64,000 nucleotides of DNA, taken from the NCBI RefSeq assembly GCF_016706325.1, contig NZ_JADJJX010000001.1, forward strand, positions 1,116,001 through 1,180,000, in the 5' to 3' direction. The DNA is from Methanothrix sp. (GTDB lineage Archaea > Halobacteriota > Methanosarcinia > Methanotrichales > Methanotrichaceae). The notes beneath the pieces were generated by a model. That model did no database searches. It was not told the origin of the DNA and saw nothing but the letters and a program-made list of their open reading frames with translations. Of this stretch, positions 53,456-63,398 are shown one piece after another. Each line of letters begins with the position of its first letter. Position 1 is the first letter of the stretch. The position numbers were made by a program, and so were the translations under genes.

Positions 53456-54745
53456 ATGACCCTGATGGAAGAGGCAATTAGAGGGCGTGTGCCCCCGAGC
53501 ATCGCCCAGGTGGCGGGGAGAGAGGGAATAGATCCGGAAAAGCTGGCCCGGCTGGTGGCGGCGGGCAGGGTGGTCATCCCGGCAAACATCTGCCGGGCTG
53601 AACTGGATCCCGTAGGCATAGGGGAGATGCTGACAGTCAAGGTGAATATCAACCTGGGAACATCCCAAAACCTCGACTCCCCCGAGGCAGAGGTGGAAAA
53701 GGCTCTGGCGGCAGTGGAGGCGGGGACGGACGCCCTGATGGATCTGTCCACTGGAGGGGACCTGGACCTGGTTCGCAGGAGAATACTGGCCTCGGTGAAG
53801 GTTCCATTGGGCACAGTTCCCATCTATCAGGCTGCTGTGCAAAAGGAGCTGACCTGTCAGGGGATGTTCGATGCCCTGGAGCGGCAGGCGCGGGATGGGG
53901 TGGACTTTGTCACTGTTCATGCCGGTGTGAACAAGATATCACTGGAGAGGCTGAGGCAGGACCCCCGCCTGATGGGGGTGGTGAGCCGGGGCGGGTCCCT
54001 GACTATGAAATACATCGCTGATACAGGTGAGGAGAACCCCTACTACCAGGAGTTCGACTATCTGCTGGAGATGGCCAGGGAGTATGATCTGACCCTCTCC
54101 CTGGGCGACGGCCTGCGGCCGGGCTGCATTGAGGACGCCTCGGACCGGGCCAAGTACACTGAGTTCATTATGCTGGGAGAGCTGGTGAGAAGGGCGCGGG
54201 CCGCTGGGGTGCAGGCCATGGTGGAGGGGCCGGGGCATGTGCCTGCAGATGAGATCAAGACCAGTGTCCGGGCGATGAAGCACCTGACCGATGGAGCGCC
54301 CCTCTATCTTCTCGGCCCCCTGGTGACGGATGTTGCCCCCGGCTACGATCATATCACTGCTGCCATGGGGGGGGTGATTGCGGGCATGGCGGGGGCGGAC
54401 TTCCTCTGTGCCACCACCCCCTCGGAGCATCTCGATCTTCCCACCAGAGAGGATGTAGTCGAGGGGGCATATGTCACTCGCATCGCCGCCCATGCTGCCG
54501 ACCTCACCCGACCGGGGGTGAGGGAAAGAGCCCGGTCCTGGGATCTGCAGATGGCCCAGGCGAGGGCAGCTCTGGATTGGGACGGCCAGTTTCGGGCAGC
54601 GATAAACCCCTCTCTGGCAAGGCGGATCAGGCACAGGCGGGGGCTGGAGACTGACACCTGCACCATGTGCTCAGAGCTGTGTGCCATCCGCCTGACCAGG
54701 GAGGCGATGGAGAAGGGGAGGAATAAGGATCAGGAACGGGCCTGA
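53456..54745 (+). CDS. thiC: Phosphomethylpyrimidine synthase ThiC
   Basis: 430 residues converting aminoimidazole ribotide to HMP-P by radical SAM chemistry. The C-terminal CxxCxxxxC motif ([13 protein letters not shown]) holds the cluster. Conserved segments: [32 protein letters not shown] and [15 protein letters not shown]. It lacks the long bacterial N-terminal domain, as in many archaea. No TPP riboswitch fits in the short upstream gap. TTG 53447 is an alternative start. Confidence 0.96.
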   Translation: MTLMEEAIRGRVPPSIAQVAGREGIDPEKLARLVAAGRVVIPANICRAELDPVGIGEMLTVKVNINLGTSQNLDSPEAEVEKALAAVEAGTDALMDLSTGGDLDLVRRRILASVKVPLGTVPIYQAAVQKELTCQGMFDALERQARDGVDFVTVHAGVNKISLERLRQDPRLMGVVSRGGSLTMKYIADTGEENPYYQEFDYLLEMAREYDLTLSLGDGLRPGCIEDASDRAKYTEFIMLGELVRRARAAGVQAMVEGPGHVPADEIKTSVRAMKHLTDGAPLYLLGPLVTDVAPGYDHITAAMGGVIAGMAGADFLCATTPSEHLDLPTREDVVEGAYVTRIAAHAADLTRPGVRERARSWDLQMAQARAALDWDGQFRAAINPSLARRIRHRRGLETDTCTMCSELCAIRLTREAMEKGRNKDQERA

Positions 54746-54788
54746 TCCCGGTTCAGCTCTGATAAATTTGGGATTTTGAGGGCCTGGA

Positions 54789-55304
54789 TCATCTCAGCTT
54801 ATCCGCCCCCTGGGGGGCGAGATTGATTATCTGTACCGGCTCGATGATTATGTTGGAGATGGCAGCGGCCTTTCCCCCCTCCACAGTATTGATCGCCCGG
54901 ACGGATATCCCTATGACTTTTATATCCAGGCGGTTCTCAAGGCTGCTGCCAGGGCCTGCCCCTCCCGGCAGATTCTGCTCACTGCTGTTCTCTCTGCCCT
55001 CCGGGGGGTGGCAGGCAGTCTGTCTGCTCTCCTGTGAATATGCAGCAGATAAATTCTCCAGCTTCGCCCTCAGATTGGCCTCATCCATAAGAGCCCTCTC
55101 CCTTTGGCAGGAGATGCTATCCCGGGGAGATGCACTGAAGGGCAGGCATCTGGATGGCTTATGGAGGGCATCTGCGATCTCACTGGAGGTGATGGGCCCG
55201 GCCGGATGGCCTGGAGGCGGTCCGGCTAATACTGGGCCCGATAAGAGAAAAATTAATAGAAGGCCCGCCATTATTGCATTCGCGGGTCTCCGTGAAATCT
55301 TCAT
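54789..55304 (-). CDS. Secreted protein of unknown function
   Basis: 171 residues. A signal peptide (AIMAGLLLIFLLSGPVLAG) precedes a Pro/Ser-rich region with three Cys and a C-terminal section IKVIGISVRAINTVEGGKAA. It has no domain I recognise. It is 32 bases from the following secreted protein gene in the same direction. Confidence 0.6.
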   Translation of the reverse strand: MKISRRPANAIMAGLLLIFLLSGPVLAGPPPGHPAGPITSSEIADALHKPSRCLPFSASPRDSISCQRERALMDEANLRAKLENLSAAYSQESRQTACHPPEGRENSSEQNLPGGAGPGSSLENRLDIKVIGISVRAINTVEGGKAAAISNIIIEPVQIINLAPQGADKLR

Positions 55305-55335
55305 ATCTATCCTTTCCGGATCGATTGGCCTGCTA

Positions 55336-55800
55336 TCACTGCTGGTTGGCCACCACCTTGACGTTGTTAGTGGCGGAGGCGAATCCGAATGCCAGAGCGT
55401 CTCTATTGCCGACCTTGATCTGGTCTATATTGACCTTGATGCAGCAATCCTGACAGATGGATCCACTATTGCAGCAATTGCACTCTCCAGTATCCTGGTT
55501 CTTGAGGATCTCCAGATTATTGGTGGCCAGGGTCACCGGTGCCTTATGCCAGGGAACACCAAAGGCCAAAGCCCTGTCATTTCCTATGGTCATGGTGTCT
55601 ACATTAGTATCCTGAAACCCAGGGAAACTGAATGCCGATCCCTCTGTCTCGAATATTCCGCCGTTCTTTCCGAGAATATCTATGCTGCCCATGCCGCCCA
55701 TATCCTGTGCAAACACAGGAATTGAAAGCAAAGCTACAGCCAGCACCAAAATTACTCCCTTCTGTCTGATAATCTCACCCCTTTTGTTGTTTGATATCAA
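55336..55800 (-). CDS. Secreted protein with internal GNxxALAFG repeat
   Basis: 154 residues with a signal peptide (GVILVLAVALLSIPVFA). Two units of similar pattern: DTMTIGNDRALAFGVPWHK followed by TNNLEILKNQ, and DQIKVGNRDALAFGFASATNN followed by VKVVANQ. They flank a Cys-rich loop CNCCNSGSICQDCC. The upstream sequence (about 55812-55830) has TATA-like motifs. No function known. Confidence 0.65.
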   Translation of the reverse strand: MISNNKRGEIIRQKGVILVLAVALLSIPVFAQDMGGMGSIDILGKNGGIFETEGSAFSFPGFQDTNVDTMTIGNDRALAFGVPWHKAPVTLATNNLEILKNQDTGECNCCNSGSICQDCCIKVNIDQIKVGNRDALAFGFASATNNVKVVANQQ

Positions 55801-56095
55801 TATAGTATGTATCTATAATATTTATCTTTTTTGGTGAAAGATGCAGATTCTGTATAATCCCTGCCGCCTGGATTTTATATAAATTTCAATAAATTTATCA
55901 AATTATGTGGATAGTCTGTGGCGGAGGATCACTCTTTTTGCCCTTGCTTCTTTGTAGTGAGGCCCAGCATCCCGATTTCACCATGGTGAGGTGGAGGCAC
56001 AGAGGGGGGTGGAGGTACAGAGAGGGGCAGAGAATGGCCCCAGGTTCGCTCACAGAAAGCAGAGGACTGTAAAGGCCGGGTTATGCCACTTCGGA

Positions 56096-57721
56096 TTAAT
56101 CAAATATGAGCTTGCGGACCTTCATCGTGGCCAGGTCGACAATCGGCGCTACAGCACAGATCGGTTGAATGTTCATCTTCTTCTGGAAATCGGTCTGAGA
56201 CTGCCAGGTGCCACTGTTTATCACTGCCACCCCCTTGTAGCGGGCGATTCCCACAGTGTGGACATGCCCGCAATGGAGTATCGCCGGGGGGCGGGAGATG
56301 ACATAATGATCCTCGTGCTCCGGTGCAATGGAGACCCGACTGCCGTAGATGGGTGAGAGATGCCTTCTCTTCAGCATCTCGATCATCGCTCTCTCCGGAT
56401 TGGCATAAGCAATGCCAGGCAGGCGCAAGACCAGATCGTCTATACTCCGGCCGTGGTAGATCAGCACTGAAATGCCGCTCAATGTAACAGTGGCCGGGTT
56501 TCCCACGAAGAGCATATCCGGGCGGAAGTACCTCTGCACCTCCTGGGGCAGAGCGGGCTGGGGCTCTGCCTGGCGCACGATATCGTGGTTGCCCGGAGAG
56601 ATGATGATCTTGATGTCGCTTCTAATGGCATTCAGCAGTCCTGCAGCCGCCTCATATTGAGAGTATATATCCAATATCGCCAGGTCTTTCTCCTGGCCGG
56701 GATAGACACCGATGCCATCCACCAGGTCCCCGGCAATCACCAGGTACTCCACCTGGGTGGCAAGGCCTGAGGGATCATCCGCCTTTCCATTCAGCCAGTC
56801 AGAGAACCTCTGCCAGGCATCGCTCATAAAGTACCTGCTCCCCACATGAAGATCGGATATGAATATGGCATGGCCGCTTCCCCTCGCCAGGGGGGCGGTG
56901 TGGTTGGGCATATCCGGCCAGAGGATTGACCTGACAAAGATTCTTCCATTTCCGTCCGATATGCCTGTAACCCCTATCACCTCATCGGGAATTATCTGCC
57001 CAGACTCCTCATATGCCTCTCCATCCTTCTGGATGACAGCCACAACCACCCCGGTGGGGTCCTCCAGCTCTATCACCCGGTTGCCCTTGGTGGTATTTCT
57101 GATATCCAGGACCATGCCGATGAGAGAGACCTCCCGGCCCGATGTGCTCTTTCCCAAGGACTCTATCGGCCGGGAGTTTATCCGCCGGGAGAGGATCTCT
57201 CTGATCTTTGCATATCTATCCCGGAAGTAGCAGACAAAGTCATCATACTCGCCCACACAGGTGGAACGCCCGGTTATGTCACAGTGCAACTGGGCAGAGT
57301 GCTCTGGAAGGTGAGCGCCATCTGCAATGGAGTCTGGGAGAGGCCTGGCGACGGTTGGGCTTACCGGGGCTGCCAGTTGGGTCCGGGGGGCGGGGGAGGA
57401 TAGAGCAGCTCTGGGTGAAGCAGGCGGGGCAGCCTGCGCGGGAGGGCTTCTTTGGGTGGGGGAGGGGGAAGTGGCATTGCCGGCTCTGTCATCTGAGGAT
57501 GGCTGGATGAGGCCATTTATATGCTGAATCCCAATCACTGCAACCGATCGATCCACACAGCCGATGATGCGGCGGAGGAGATCCTCGCTGCTTCCCTGGT
57601 AGCGGCATATGGCCTCCAGGGCCTCTGGCTCCAGCTGGTAGCCCTGATCGGCAAACCTCTGCACAATCTCCCGGCCTTGGGCTGGAGTGCTCTGGATGGA
57701 CTTGGGGGATATCTGCAGCAT
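56096..57721 (-). CDS. polB: DNA polymerase D small subunit DP1 (calcineurin-like exonuclease)
   Basis: 541 residues. An OB fold (SLIGMVLDIRNTTKGNRVI) follows a Pro/Ala-rich linker. The MRE11-like phosphoesterase has ISDLHVGS, AGDLVDG, SPGNHD and HCGHVH. This is the 3'-5' proofreading small subunit of the euryarchaeal replicative polymerase PolD. The large subunit DP2 is not in the window. The N-terminal part (1-70) has a helical hairpin for partner binding. It is divergent from the signal peptidase gene. Confidence 0.94.
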   Translation of the reverse strand: MLQISPKSIQSTPAQGREIVQRFADQGYQLEPEALEAICRYQGSSEDLLRRIIGCVDRSVAVIGIQHINGLIQPSSDDRAGNATSPSPTQRSPPAQAAPPASPRAALSSPAPRTQLAAPVSPTVARPLPDSIADGAHLPEHSAQLHCDITGRSTCVGEYDDFVCYFRDRYAKIREILSRRINSRPIESLGKSTSGREVSLIGMVLDIRNTTKGNRVIELEDPTGVVVAVIQKDGEAYEESGQIIPDEVIGVTGISDGNGRIFVRSILWPDMPNHTAPLARGSGHAIFISDLHVGSRYFMSDAWQRFSDWLNGKADDPSGLATQVEYLVIAGDLVDGIGVYPGQEKDLAILDIYSQYEAAAGLLNAIRSDIKIIISPGNHDIVRQAEPQPALPQEVQRYFRPDMLFVGNPATVTLSGISVLIYHGRSIDDLVLRLPGIAYANPERAMIEMLKRRHLSPIYGSRVSIAPEHEDHYVISRPPAILHCGHVHTVGIARYKGVAVINSGTWQSQTDFQKKMNIQPICAVAPIVDLATMKVRKLIFD

Positions 57722-57753
57722 CGAAAGGAGTATAAGAATGTACCAACTGATAA

Positions 57754-58527
57754 ATGTGGCTGATGAAGATCGGAGAATGGTTTAACAATCTGCCTGTTCC
57801 GGAGCTGGCCAAGGACATAATCTTCGTGGCGGTGGTGGTAGGAGCTATCTCCCTCCTCTCCCAGCTGGCGCTGGGTCTGTGGACCCCCATGGTGGCGGTG
57901 GAGTCGGGAAGCATGGTGCCCAATCTGAATGTGGGGGATATCGTCCTCGTCCAGGGAGCGAGCCGCACCGAGGTGATCCCCTGGGATGAGGCAGAGAAGA
58001 AGAACTATACTGCATTCAACAATCCCGGAGATGTCATCCTCTACCGGCCCTATGGCAAGGAGAGCCTGACCCTCCTCGACCAGTTGAAGATGCTCCTGGG
58101 GATGCCGCCCGGCCAGGGCAAGGCCATACCCATAATCCATCGTGCTCTGTATTATGTAGAGGAGAATGAGCCGATGTGGGAGGGGGGGCCAAAGGCACCC
58201 TTCGCCGGATACATCACCAAAGGGGACCACAATGCTGTCATCGACCAGATGGCAGGCCAGACCCTGGGAATGGCCAATATCTCGTACTTCGATCAGCATC
58301 GCGATGAGGTCATGCGCGTGGGCCGCGATGTATATCTGGACAAGAACACCGGCCTGCTCCTTTACCAGACCGAGAACGGGACATATGTGGGCGACGGCAT
58401 CAGCTACTTGACCCCAGTCAAGGAGGAGTGGGTGATTGGAGTGGCCAGGGTGAAGATCCCTATGGTGGGCTACATCAGGCTGCTGCCCAATATAATCTCC
58501 GATAGGATTCACAGGATCATCAGATAG
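57754..58527 (+). CDS. Signal peptidase I (SEC11-type)
   Basis: 257 residues. One N-terminal membrane helix (DIIFVAVVVGAISLLSQLAL). The catalytic Ser lies in VAVESGSMVPNLNVGDIV, and the His and Asp region is GYITKGDHNAVIDQ. Typical of archaeal S26B signal peptidases that use Ser/His. A C-terminal hydrophobic tail (IGVARVKIPMVGYIRLL) may rest on the membrane. ATG 57763 is an alternative start. Confidence 0.92.
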   Translation: MWLMKIGEWFNNLPVPELAKDIIFVAVVVGAISLLSQLALGLWTPMVAVESGSMVPNLNVGDIVLVQGASRTEVIPWDEAEKKNYTAFNNPGDVILYRPYGKESLTLLDQLKMLLGMPPGQGKAIPIIHRALYYVEENEPMWEGGPKAPFAGYITKGDHNAVIDQMAGQTLGMANISYFDQHRDEVMRVGRDVYLDKNTGLLLYQTENGTYVGDGISYLTPVKEEWVIGVARVKIPMVGYIRLLPNIISDRIHRIIR

Positions 58528-58575
58528 CCAAATGCCGGATAAAATGGATCGCAGTGATTTGGTGCGGCCGGTGGA

Positions 58576-59256
58576 TCAGCTCGTCTCTTCTCTTGGGCCC
58601 GGATTCCACCTTCCCAGCACCGCCCAGTGGTCCAGGTGATAGGGCTCCAGATCATTGATCCCCATGAGCTCAAGCCCGATCAGCTTTTTCAGCTCTGACT
58701 GCAGAACAGCCCGAGGGCTTGCCGTGGTATCCACTGAACGGCTCTTGAGCAACAGACACAGCCCTCCTCCGGGACGAAGATACCGGGCGCAGTTGAGGGA
58801 GGCGATCTGGGCCTGATTCCTCTGAGCTACATCCTGATAGATCAGGTCCACCGGCTCTAAGAGCGGGGCATAATCCTCCGGCTTTGCTGCATCGGCAAGG
58901 ATGGGAATGATGTTATTGCGCCTCTCGCACAGCCCGATCAGGTCGCGCATGGAGCGGGCGGAGAACTCCACAGCATAAACCAGTCCTTCGGAGACTATAT
59001 CTGCCAGGTGGCTGACAGTGGTGCCGGTGGCAGCCCCCAGATACAGTATCTTGGAGTCCACCCTCAAGGAGATGGCCTGCCCCTTCCCTTTCAGGATGAG
59101 GGCGGCGAGCTTGGAGCGGTATGGGTCCCAGAGGCGGTAGCCGTTCTGAATGCGCTCTCCATATACCGGCACTGCATCTGGCGATCTCGTCGCCAGCCGC
59201 GCAGCATCCCTCTCCTGGAGTATGAAGATGCCTGGAGCGATCTCTTCCGGGGACAT
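58576..59256 (-). CDS. flpA: Fibrillarin (box C/D rRNA 2'-O-methyltransferase)
   Basis: 226 residues. The SAM motif ILYLGAATGTTVSHLADIVSEG and the YQDVAQRNQAQIA segment are characteristic. Fibrillarin is the catalytic methyltransferase of box C/D RNPs with Nop5 and L7Ae. Archaeal genomes usually pair it with nop5; here no nop5 is adjacent. Reading frame normal. Confidence 0.95.
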   Translation of the reverse strand: MSPEEIAPGIFILQERDAARLATRSPDAVPVYGERIQNGYRLWDPYRSKLAALILKGKGQAISLRVDSKILYLGAATGTTVSHLADIVSEGLVYAVEFSARSMRDLIGLCERRNNIIPILADAAKPEDYAPLLEPVDLIYQDVAQRNQAQIASLNCARYLRPGGGLCLLLKSRSVDTTASPRAVLQSELKKLIGLELMGINDLEPYHLDHWAVLGRWNPGPREETS

Positions 59257-59288
59257 CGAGAGGCTGCCTTCCTTTTTTTGGCGCAGAA

Positions 59289-59711
59289 CTACAGCTCCTT
59301 TCCCAGGGAGGTGGTGGTCAGCTTGACATGTTTTACGCCCTTCAGGGCCATCATCTTCTCAGTTGCTATTCTCACATCCTTTCCCTCTCCCCGCAGGACG
59401 ATCACCTCCAAGCAGTTGTCATGGTCCAGATGAACATGAAGGGTGGACTGGATGATGTCGCCTGAGTCATGCTGAATCTCTGTAAGATTCTCCACCAGCC
59501 CCCTTTGGGAGTGGGAGTAGACCAGGGTGATGACCCCAACTCGCTCACCCTGCACATCGCTCATCCATTCATAATGGACGATGTAATTTCTGATTGCATC
59601 CCTTATACCCTCGGAGCGCGAGGAGTAGCCGCGCTTCAATATTATCTCGTCGAACCGGGAGAGAAGCTTCTCCGGTAACGAGACACCTATCCTCATCAAT
59701 TCCTGTTCCAT
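59289..59711 (-). CDS. nikR: Nickel-responsive regulator NikR
   Basis: 140 residues. N-terminal ribbon-helix-helix ([31 protein letters not shown]) and C-terminal ACT-like nickel domain. The metal site residues are in [15 protein letters not shown] (His, His, His, Cys). It represses nickel uptake genes when nickel is plentiful. The start is ATG 59711, and AT-rich sequence follows. Confidence 0.94.
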   Translation of the reverse strand: MEQELMRIGVSLPEKLLSRFDEIILKRGYSSRSEGIRDAIRNYIVHYEWMSDVQGERVGVITLVYSHSQRGLVENLTEIQHDSGDIIQSTLHVHLDHDNCLEVIVLRGEGKDVRIATEKMMALKGVKHVKLTTTSLGKEL

Positions 59712-59827
59712 TTATAATCGCGGTTAAAATACAGTTGATATTTAGTAATAAGCTTTATGGACGAAAATCAGAAAATCATAATTGACAGAGTGGAGGAACC
59801 ACAAAGTCTTTCCCTGCTCAGGCCAGG

Positions 59828-60397
59828 ATGATATCCATGCCAGATATTGCACTCATCGGCCAGAGGACTCTGCTCTTTGAGAAGCTCTTCCAGGATGTAG
59901 GAGCAAGCTATCAGTTCCTCTCGCCTCTTATTTTGGGGAGCCCCTTTCTCCCCCATTACCGGATGGTGATGATCCCCTCCGGCTTTGCCAATCCGGAATA
60001 CTCCCAGACCCTTCCCGGCCTGGTGAGAGCGAGATCGAGCATAGAGAGCTTTGTGAAGGATGGGGGGGTGCTGACGGTATTCGGCCCCCTGATCCCGGAG
60101 CATGACTTCGATTGGCTGCCTTTACCCCTGAAATACATCTGCGAGATGAGCACTCAGAGCGTCACCCCTGTAGGGGAGGACTGCTCCTGCCTGCTCTGCA
60201 CCCCCACGCCGGAGTGTGATGGCTACCTGATCCCGGGAGAGGGCTTCGAGACAGTGGTTAAGGATGATAAGGGCAGGGCCATTCTGGTCATAGCCCGATA
60301 CGGCCAGGGGCTCATTGTGGCCACCTCTGTGCATGAGTTTCCAGCGGCAAAGTACATAAGGTGGGCCCTGGATAAAGCCCGTCCCGCTCGAATCTGA
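59828..60397 (+). CDS. Conserved unknown protein with amidotransferase-like fold features
   Basis: 189 residues. It begins PDIALIGQRTLLFEKLFQD, has RMVMIPSGFANP and a GGVLTVFGPL segment, like the type 1 glutamine-amidotransferase-like folds (ThuA/DUF4350 class) but without a Cys nucleophile. It also carries SCLLCTPTPEC. It is followed 13 bases later by the small charged gene, so the two probably work together. Function unknown. Confidence 0.6.
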   Translation: MISMPDIALIGQRTLLFEKLFQDVGASYQFLSPLILGSPFLPHYRMVMIPSGFANPEYSQTLPGLVRARSSIESFVKDGGVLTVFGPLIPEHDFDWLPLPLKYICEMSTQSVTPVGEDCSCLLCTPTPECDGYLIPGEGFETVVKDDKGRAILVIARYGQGLIVATSVHEFPAAKYIRWALDKARPARI

Positions 60398-60409
60398 GGG
60401 CTGAGGCCG

Positions 60410-60682
60410 ATGCCGGACTCCCGCCAGGAAGAGGAGTTTCTCCTGATCAAAAAGAAGAGCAGGTTGCGCCAGGAGATCGAAGAGCTGCTGCAGAAGAGGG
60501 GGCTGGTATGGGAGGAGCGGGTGGCGGTGATAAACCTGGAGAGCAGGGAGTGCCACTACTTCCCCGACTACCCGGAGGCGATGCAGTTTCTCCGGGGAAA
60601 GAATGGGCGCTGGTATATCGCCACCCCTGGCCTGCGAAGACTGGAAGGAGGTGGACTGGAAAGGGATGATATGCACCGTTGA
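60410..60682 (+). CDS. Small unknown protein, partner of the preceding gene
   Basis: 90 residues, charged helical N-terminus (FLLIKKKSRLRQEIEELL) and a C-terminal segment containing ECHYFPDYPEAMQFL and GRWYIATPGLRRL. No family recognised. A 13-base gap separates it from the previous gene. Confidence 0.55.
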   Translation: MPDSRQEEEFLLIKKKSRLRQEIEELLQKRGLVWEERVAVINLESRECHYFPDYPEAMQFLRGKNGRWYIATPGLRRLEGGGLERDDMHR

Positions 60683-60728
60683 TGAGTGGTGAGGATGATC
60701 GCGGCGGCTATTTTTTGATCAAGCATAC

Positions 60729-60800
60729 AATTTATCGATTTATATCATTGTTATCATCATCGATATAATTTATCAATTATATCATTGCTATTATCATCAT
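60729..60800. repeat. AT-rich imperfect tandem repeat between convergent genes
   Basis: Copies at 60729-60760 and 60767-60800 share aatttatc..ttatatcattg and (t)tatcatcat with small changes. Located between the ends of the small gene at 60682 and the DUF1646 gene. It may act as a two-sided terminator. Confidence 0.6.
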
Positions 60801-60847
60801 ACTCTCTTGATCAAAGAAAAAAAGGTGCGATGAATGGATCATCGCCC

Positions 60848-61984
60848 TTAGAAATGGAACTCGATATGGAAGGGCACGTAGAAGATCCATACGAAGTAGA
60901 TCACCATGGCGATTAAGCCCAGGGGCACGCCGAGCCTTGCCCATTCCTTGCTGGTGATTCCCAGCTTGCCTGCGGAGATGATGTTGGGGATGTTGCCGGG
61001 AATCAGCATGCCGCCGGATATGAGAAGGCCCATCAGAACCGCCTGGATCTGATCCAATCCCATGGATGGGCTGATCTCAGCGGCGGTGAGGGTGGCATTA
61101 TCCAGGATGGCGGATATCATATTCACCCAGTAGAGGATCTGAGGCGCTATCCCCAGGATGTACTTGTCTATTACCACCTTCATCCCCGAGCCGAGGAGCA
61201 GGAGGGCCATGACGAAGAGGTAGACCTTGGCTGCCCTTATCACAACCTCTCTTAAGCCGCCGTCCTCCTCCTCAGCGACCACGCACTCTGCCATCTTGGC
61301 CTTGCCGGTGAAGAGCATGGCCAGAAGGCCGAAGGCTATACAGCCGGGTATGATGTATATTGCCAACTGATTGAAGAGGAAGAAGAATCCGGCATGATAA
61401 GGCTCTCCCTGCAGCTTGGTGACAGCGATGGTGGAGAGGGGCTCGCCCACTGGGGTGAGAACTGCTCCCAGGCCAATGGAAAAGCAGGCGATTATGACCA
61501 GATTGATCTTAGTCTGGCGGTCGAAGGGCATGCAGTTGAATAGCTCCACCAGGAGGAGCGAGGCGATGATGGCGGTGATTATGCTGGAAGAGAGTCCCAG
61601 GATGACCACAATCAAAAATACCACGATCTTAAGGGGGATAAGCTTGAGGATCCCGTTTATCCCTCTCTGAGCATAGGAACGCCCATAGTGGAAGATCAGG
61701 CCGGCAAAAAGCACTGCAGGGACTATTCCCTTTACCACCGGCTCTTGGACTGCCTCCATTACGATATGCATATTCCAGCCGATGAGTTCCAGCTGTTGCT
61801 CTGTATAGCCCAAAGTCTCAACGAGATTGGCCTTGTTGTAGAAGTTCGATACCGTCACTGCCAGAACGCCCATGACGAACAGAAAGGCCTCCAGGTTGCG
61901 TTCGATCTTCTTGACCACGAATGGTCCGACAAGAACAATTAGTACAATGACAAATAAGCCAATGTCCAGTGGGTCAAATAGCAC
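60848..61984 (-). CDS. DUF1646 family transporter-like membrane protein
   Basis: 378 residues with about ten or more membrane helices. The motif VLTPVGEPLSTIAVTKL and the symmetrical GGMLIPGNIPNIISAG near the end fit the DUF1646/IT-superfamily of cation or anion transporters. Its substrate is unknown. GTG 61984 has GGAGGG about 8 bases upstream, so I prefer it over the earlier TTG 61999. Confidence 0.82.
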   Translation of the reverse strand: MLFDPLDIGLFVIVLIVLVGPFVVKKIERNLEAFLFVMGVLAVTVSNFYNKANLVETLGYTEQQLELIGWNMHIVMEAVQEPVVKGIVPAVLFAGLIFHYGRSYAQRGINGILKLIPLKIVVFLIVVILGLSSSIITAIIASLLLVELFNCMPFDRQTKINLVIIACFSIGLGAVLTPVGEPLSTIAVTKLQGEPYHAGFFFLFNQLAIYIIPGCIAFGLLAMLFTGKAKMAECVVAEEEDGGLREVVIRAAKVYLFVMALLLLGSGMKVVIDKYILGIAPQILYWVNMISAILDNATLTAAEISPSMGLDQIQAVLMGLLISGGMLIPGNIPNIISAGKLGITSKEWARLGVPLGLIAMVIYFVWIFYVPFHIEFHF

Positions 61985-62483
61985 AAATATTCCCTCCAAT
62001 ATCTATAAGATCTTCATCATCAACGATCTTTATCTCTGCAGGCCAGAGGCTGCCATTGGAGCTCATGGCTCCGATCATACGGTCAGGTAATTCCATCTCT
62101 CCCCAATTCTGCTCAAGCTCTCTACAAGTCGAAACCATATGACCGCTCCTCTCATTCCTGTATCGACAGATCCTCTCCCTATCTGGAGAGTCTCTTACTG
62201 AGATGCTCAACCCAATATTAAATGCTTTTGGTTTTCGTTTTAGGGACTCAAACCGGCTTGATCACAAAGTAGAGGATCAAATCAGATTGAATCATTAAAA
62301 AAAGGAACATTAGGTAGAAACAACTTATATAAAGCGATATATTTGCGATTACTGTGATAATACATATTATACCGTTCCCAAAACAGTTTTTATGATTAGG
62401 TCAGCCTCTGAGGAGCAAACCATGATGAATTGGTCAGTTGCATATTAATATAAAAAATAATCAAGATTAAAAAGGAAAAACAG
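61985..62483 (-). other. 500-bp leader region of the DUF1646 gene
   Basis: It contains a palindromic TATA-like cttatataaag at 62323-62333, so a transcript might start near 62300 and run about 300 bases before the DUF1646 start. A 78-codon frame (62210-61974, TTG start) overlaps that start and looks protein-like only weakly (PAEIKIVDDEDLIDIGGN). I do not call it a gene. Otherwise AT-rich, no motif seen. Confidence 0.3.
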
Positions 62484-63347
62484 CTAATAAGCAGCCATCT
62501 TCTCCTGTCTTAATATCAGAACTGGCCTGGATGCAGAGTTGGCCACATCATAGGCTGTGCTTCCTATTCTGCCCTTCTTTATGGCTGAGGCTCCCTGAGA
62601 GCTGATGGCGATCAGGGAGACATCCTCTTTCTCTGCCTCTGATTTGATCACCTCTGTTGATTGGCCCACAACCACCTTGGAAGTCACCTGTATGCCGATG
62701 GCCTTCAGGCTCTGAGATATCTCTGCAACCTTATCCTTGGCTAGGGCGACGTTGGCGTCGATCTCCTCATCGGTCTCCCCCTTGGATACGACATTGAGAA
62801 GAACTATCTCGCCAATTCCCTTCAGGCTCTTCAGGAAGGAGAGGGCGACCTCGGATTGCTGGGAGAGATCAGTGGGGAAGAGCACCTTGGCGAAGACCCG
62901 GGCGCAATACTTCTCCATGGTGCTGTCCTCCAGGGTCTTGTAGCGCATGATCAGGAGGTGGGTCTTGCCGAAGCGGAGGACATTTCGGGAGGCGCTACCC
63001 AGCAGAGCGCTCATTATCAGGCTTCTTCCCCTCGCCCCCATGGCCACCAGGGAGACATCCTCATCCATTGCCACCTTATTGATGGCGCTCGCCACCTCAC
63101 CTTCCAGAACAGATACCACCTTCACCTTGACGGCAATCCCTGGGGCTCTGATGGTCTTTGCCTCCTCCTCCAGCTTCTTCTCGACATCCTTCATATCCGA
63201 TACCGGGTCCCAGACCCTGGCGAGAGGATCCCTAGAAATGACATTAAGGAGAATTACTTCTTTCAATCCTGGCATTTCGCCGATGCATTCGATCACTTTC
63301 TTGGCATGTGCGGAGAAATCTGTAGCAATCAACACCTTCTCAAACAT
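62484..63347 (-). CDS. Tandem universal stress protein (UspA x2)
   Basis: 287 residues with two UspA domains: the first starts FEKVLIATDFSAHAKKVIE and has GARGRSLIMSALLGSASRNVLRF (nucleotide-binding glycine loop). The second starts AKVLFPTDLSQQSEVALSF and has SSQGASAIKKGRIGSTAYDV. Both G-loops look intact, suggesting ATP binding. Monocistronic by spacing. Confidence 0.93.
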   Translation of the reverse strand: MFEKVLIATDFSAHAKKVIECIGEMPGLKEVILLNVISRDPLARVWDPVSDMKDVEKKLEEEAKTIRAPGIAVKVKVVSVLEGEVASAINKVAMDEDVSLVAMGARGRSLIMSALLGSASRNVLRFGKTHLLIMRYKTLEDSTMEKYCARVFAKVLFPTDLSQQSEVALSFLKSLKGIGEIVLLNVVSKGETDEEIDANVALAKDKVAEISQSLKAIGIQVTSKVVVGQSTEVIKSEAEKEDVSLIAISSQGASAIKKGRIGSTAYDVANSASRPVLILRQEKMAAY

Positions 63348-63398
63348 TTCTAGCTCACCTTACAACTCTATTTCCATTTCCTTATATTTCAATCTATT

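Noticed and set aside
61974..62210. A 78-codon minus-strand frame upstream of the DUF1646 gene
   Set aside because: TTG start without a good ribosome site, and no domain; it overlaps the real start of the transporter.
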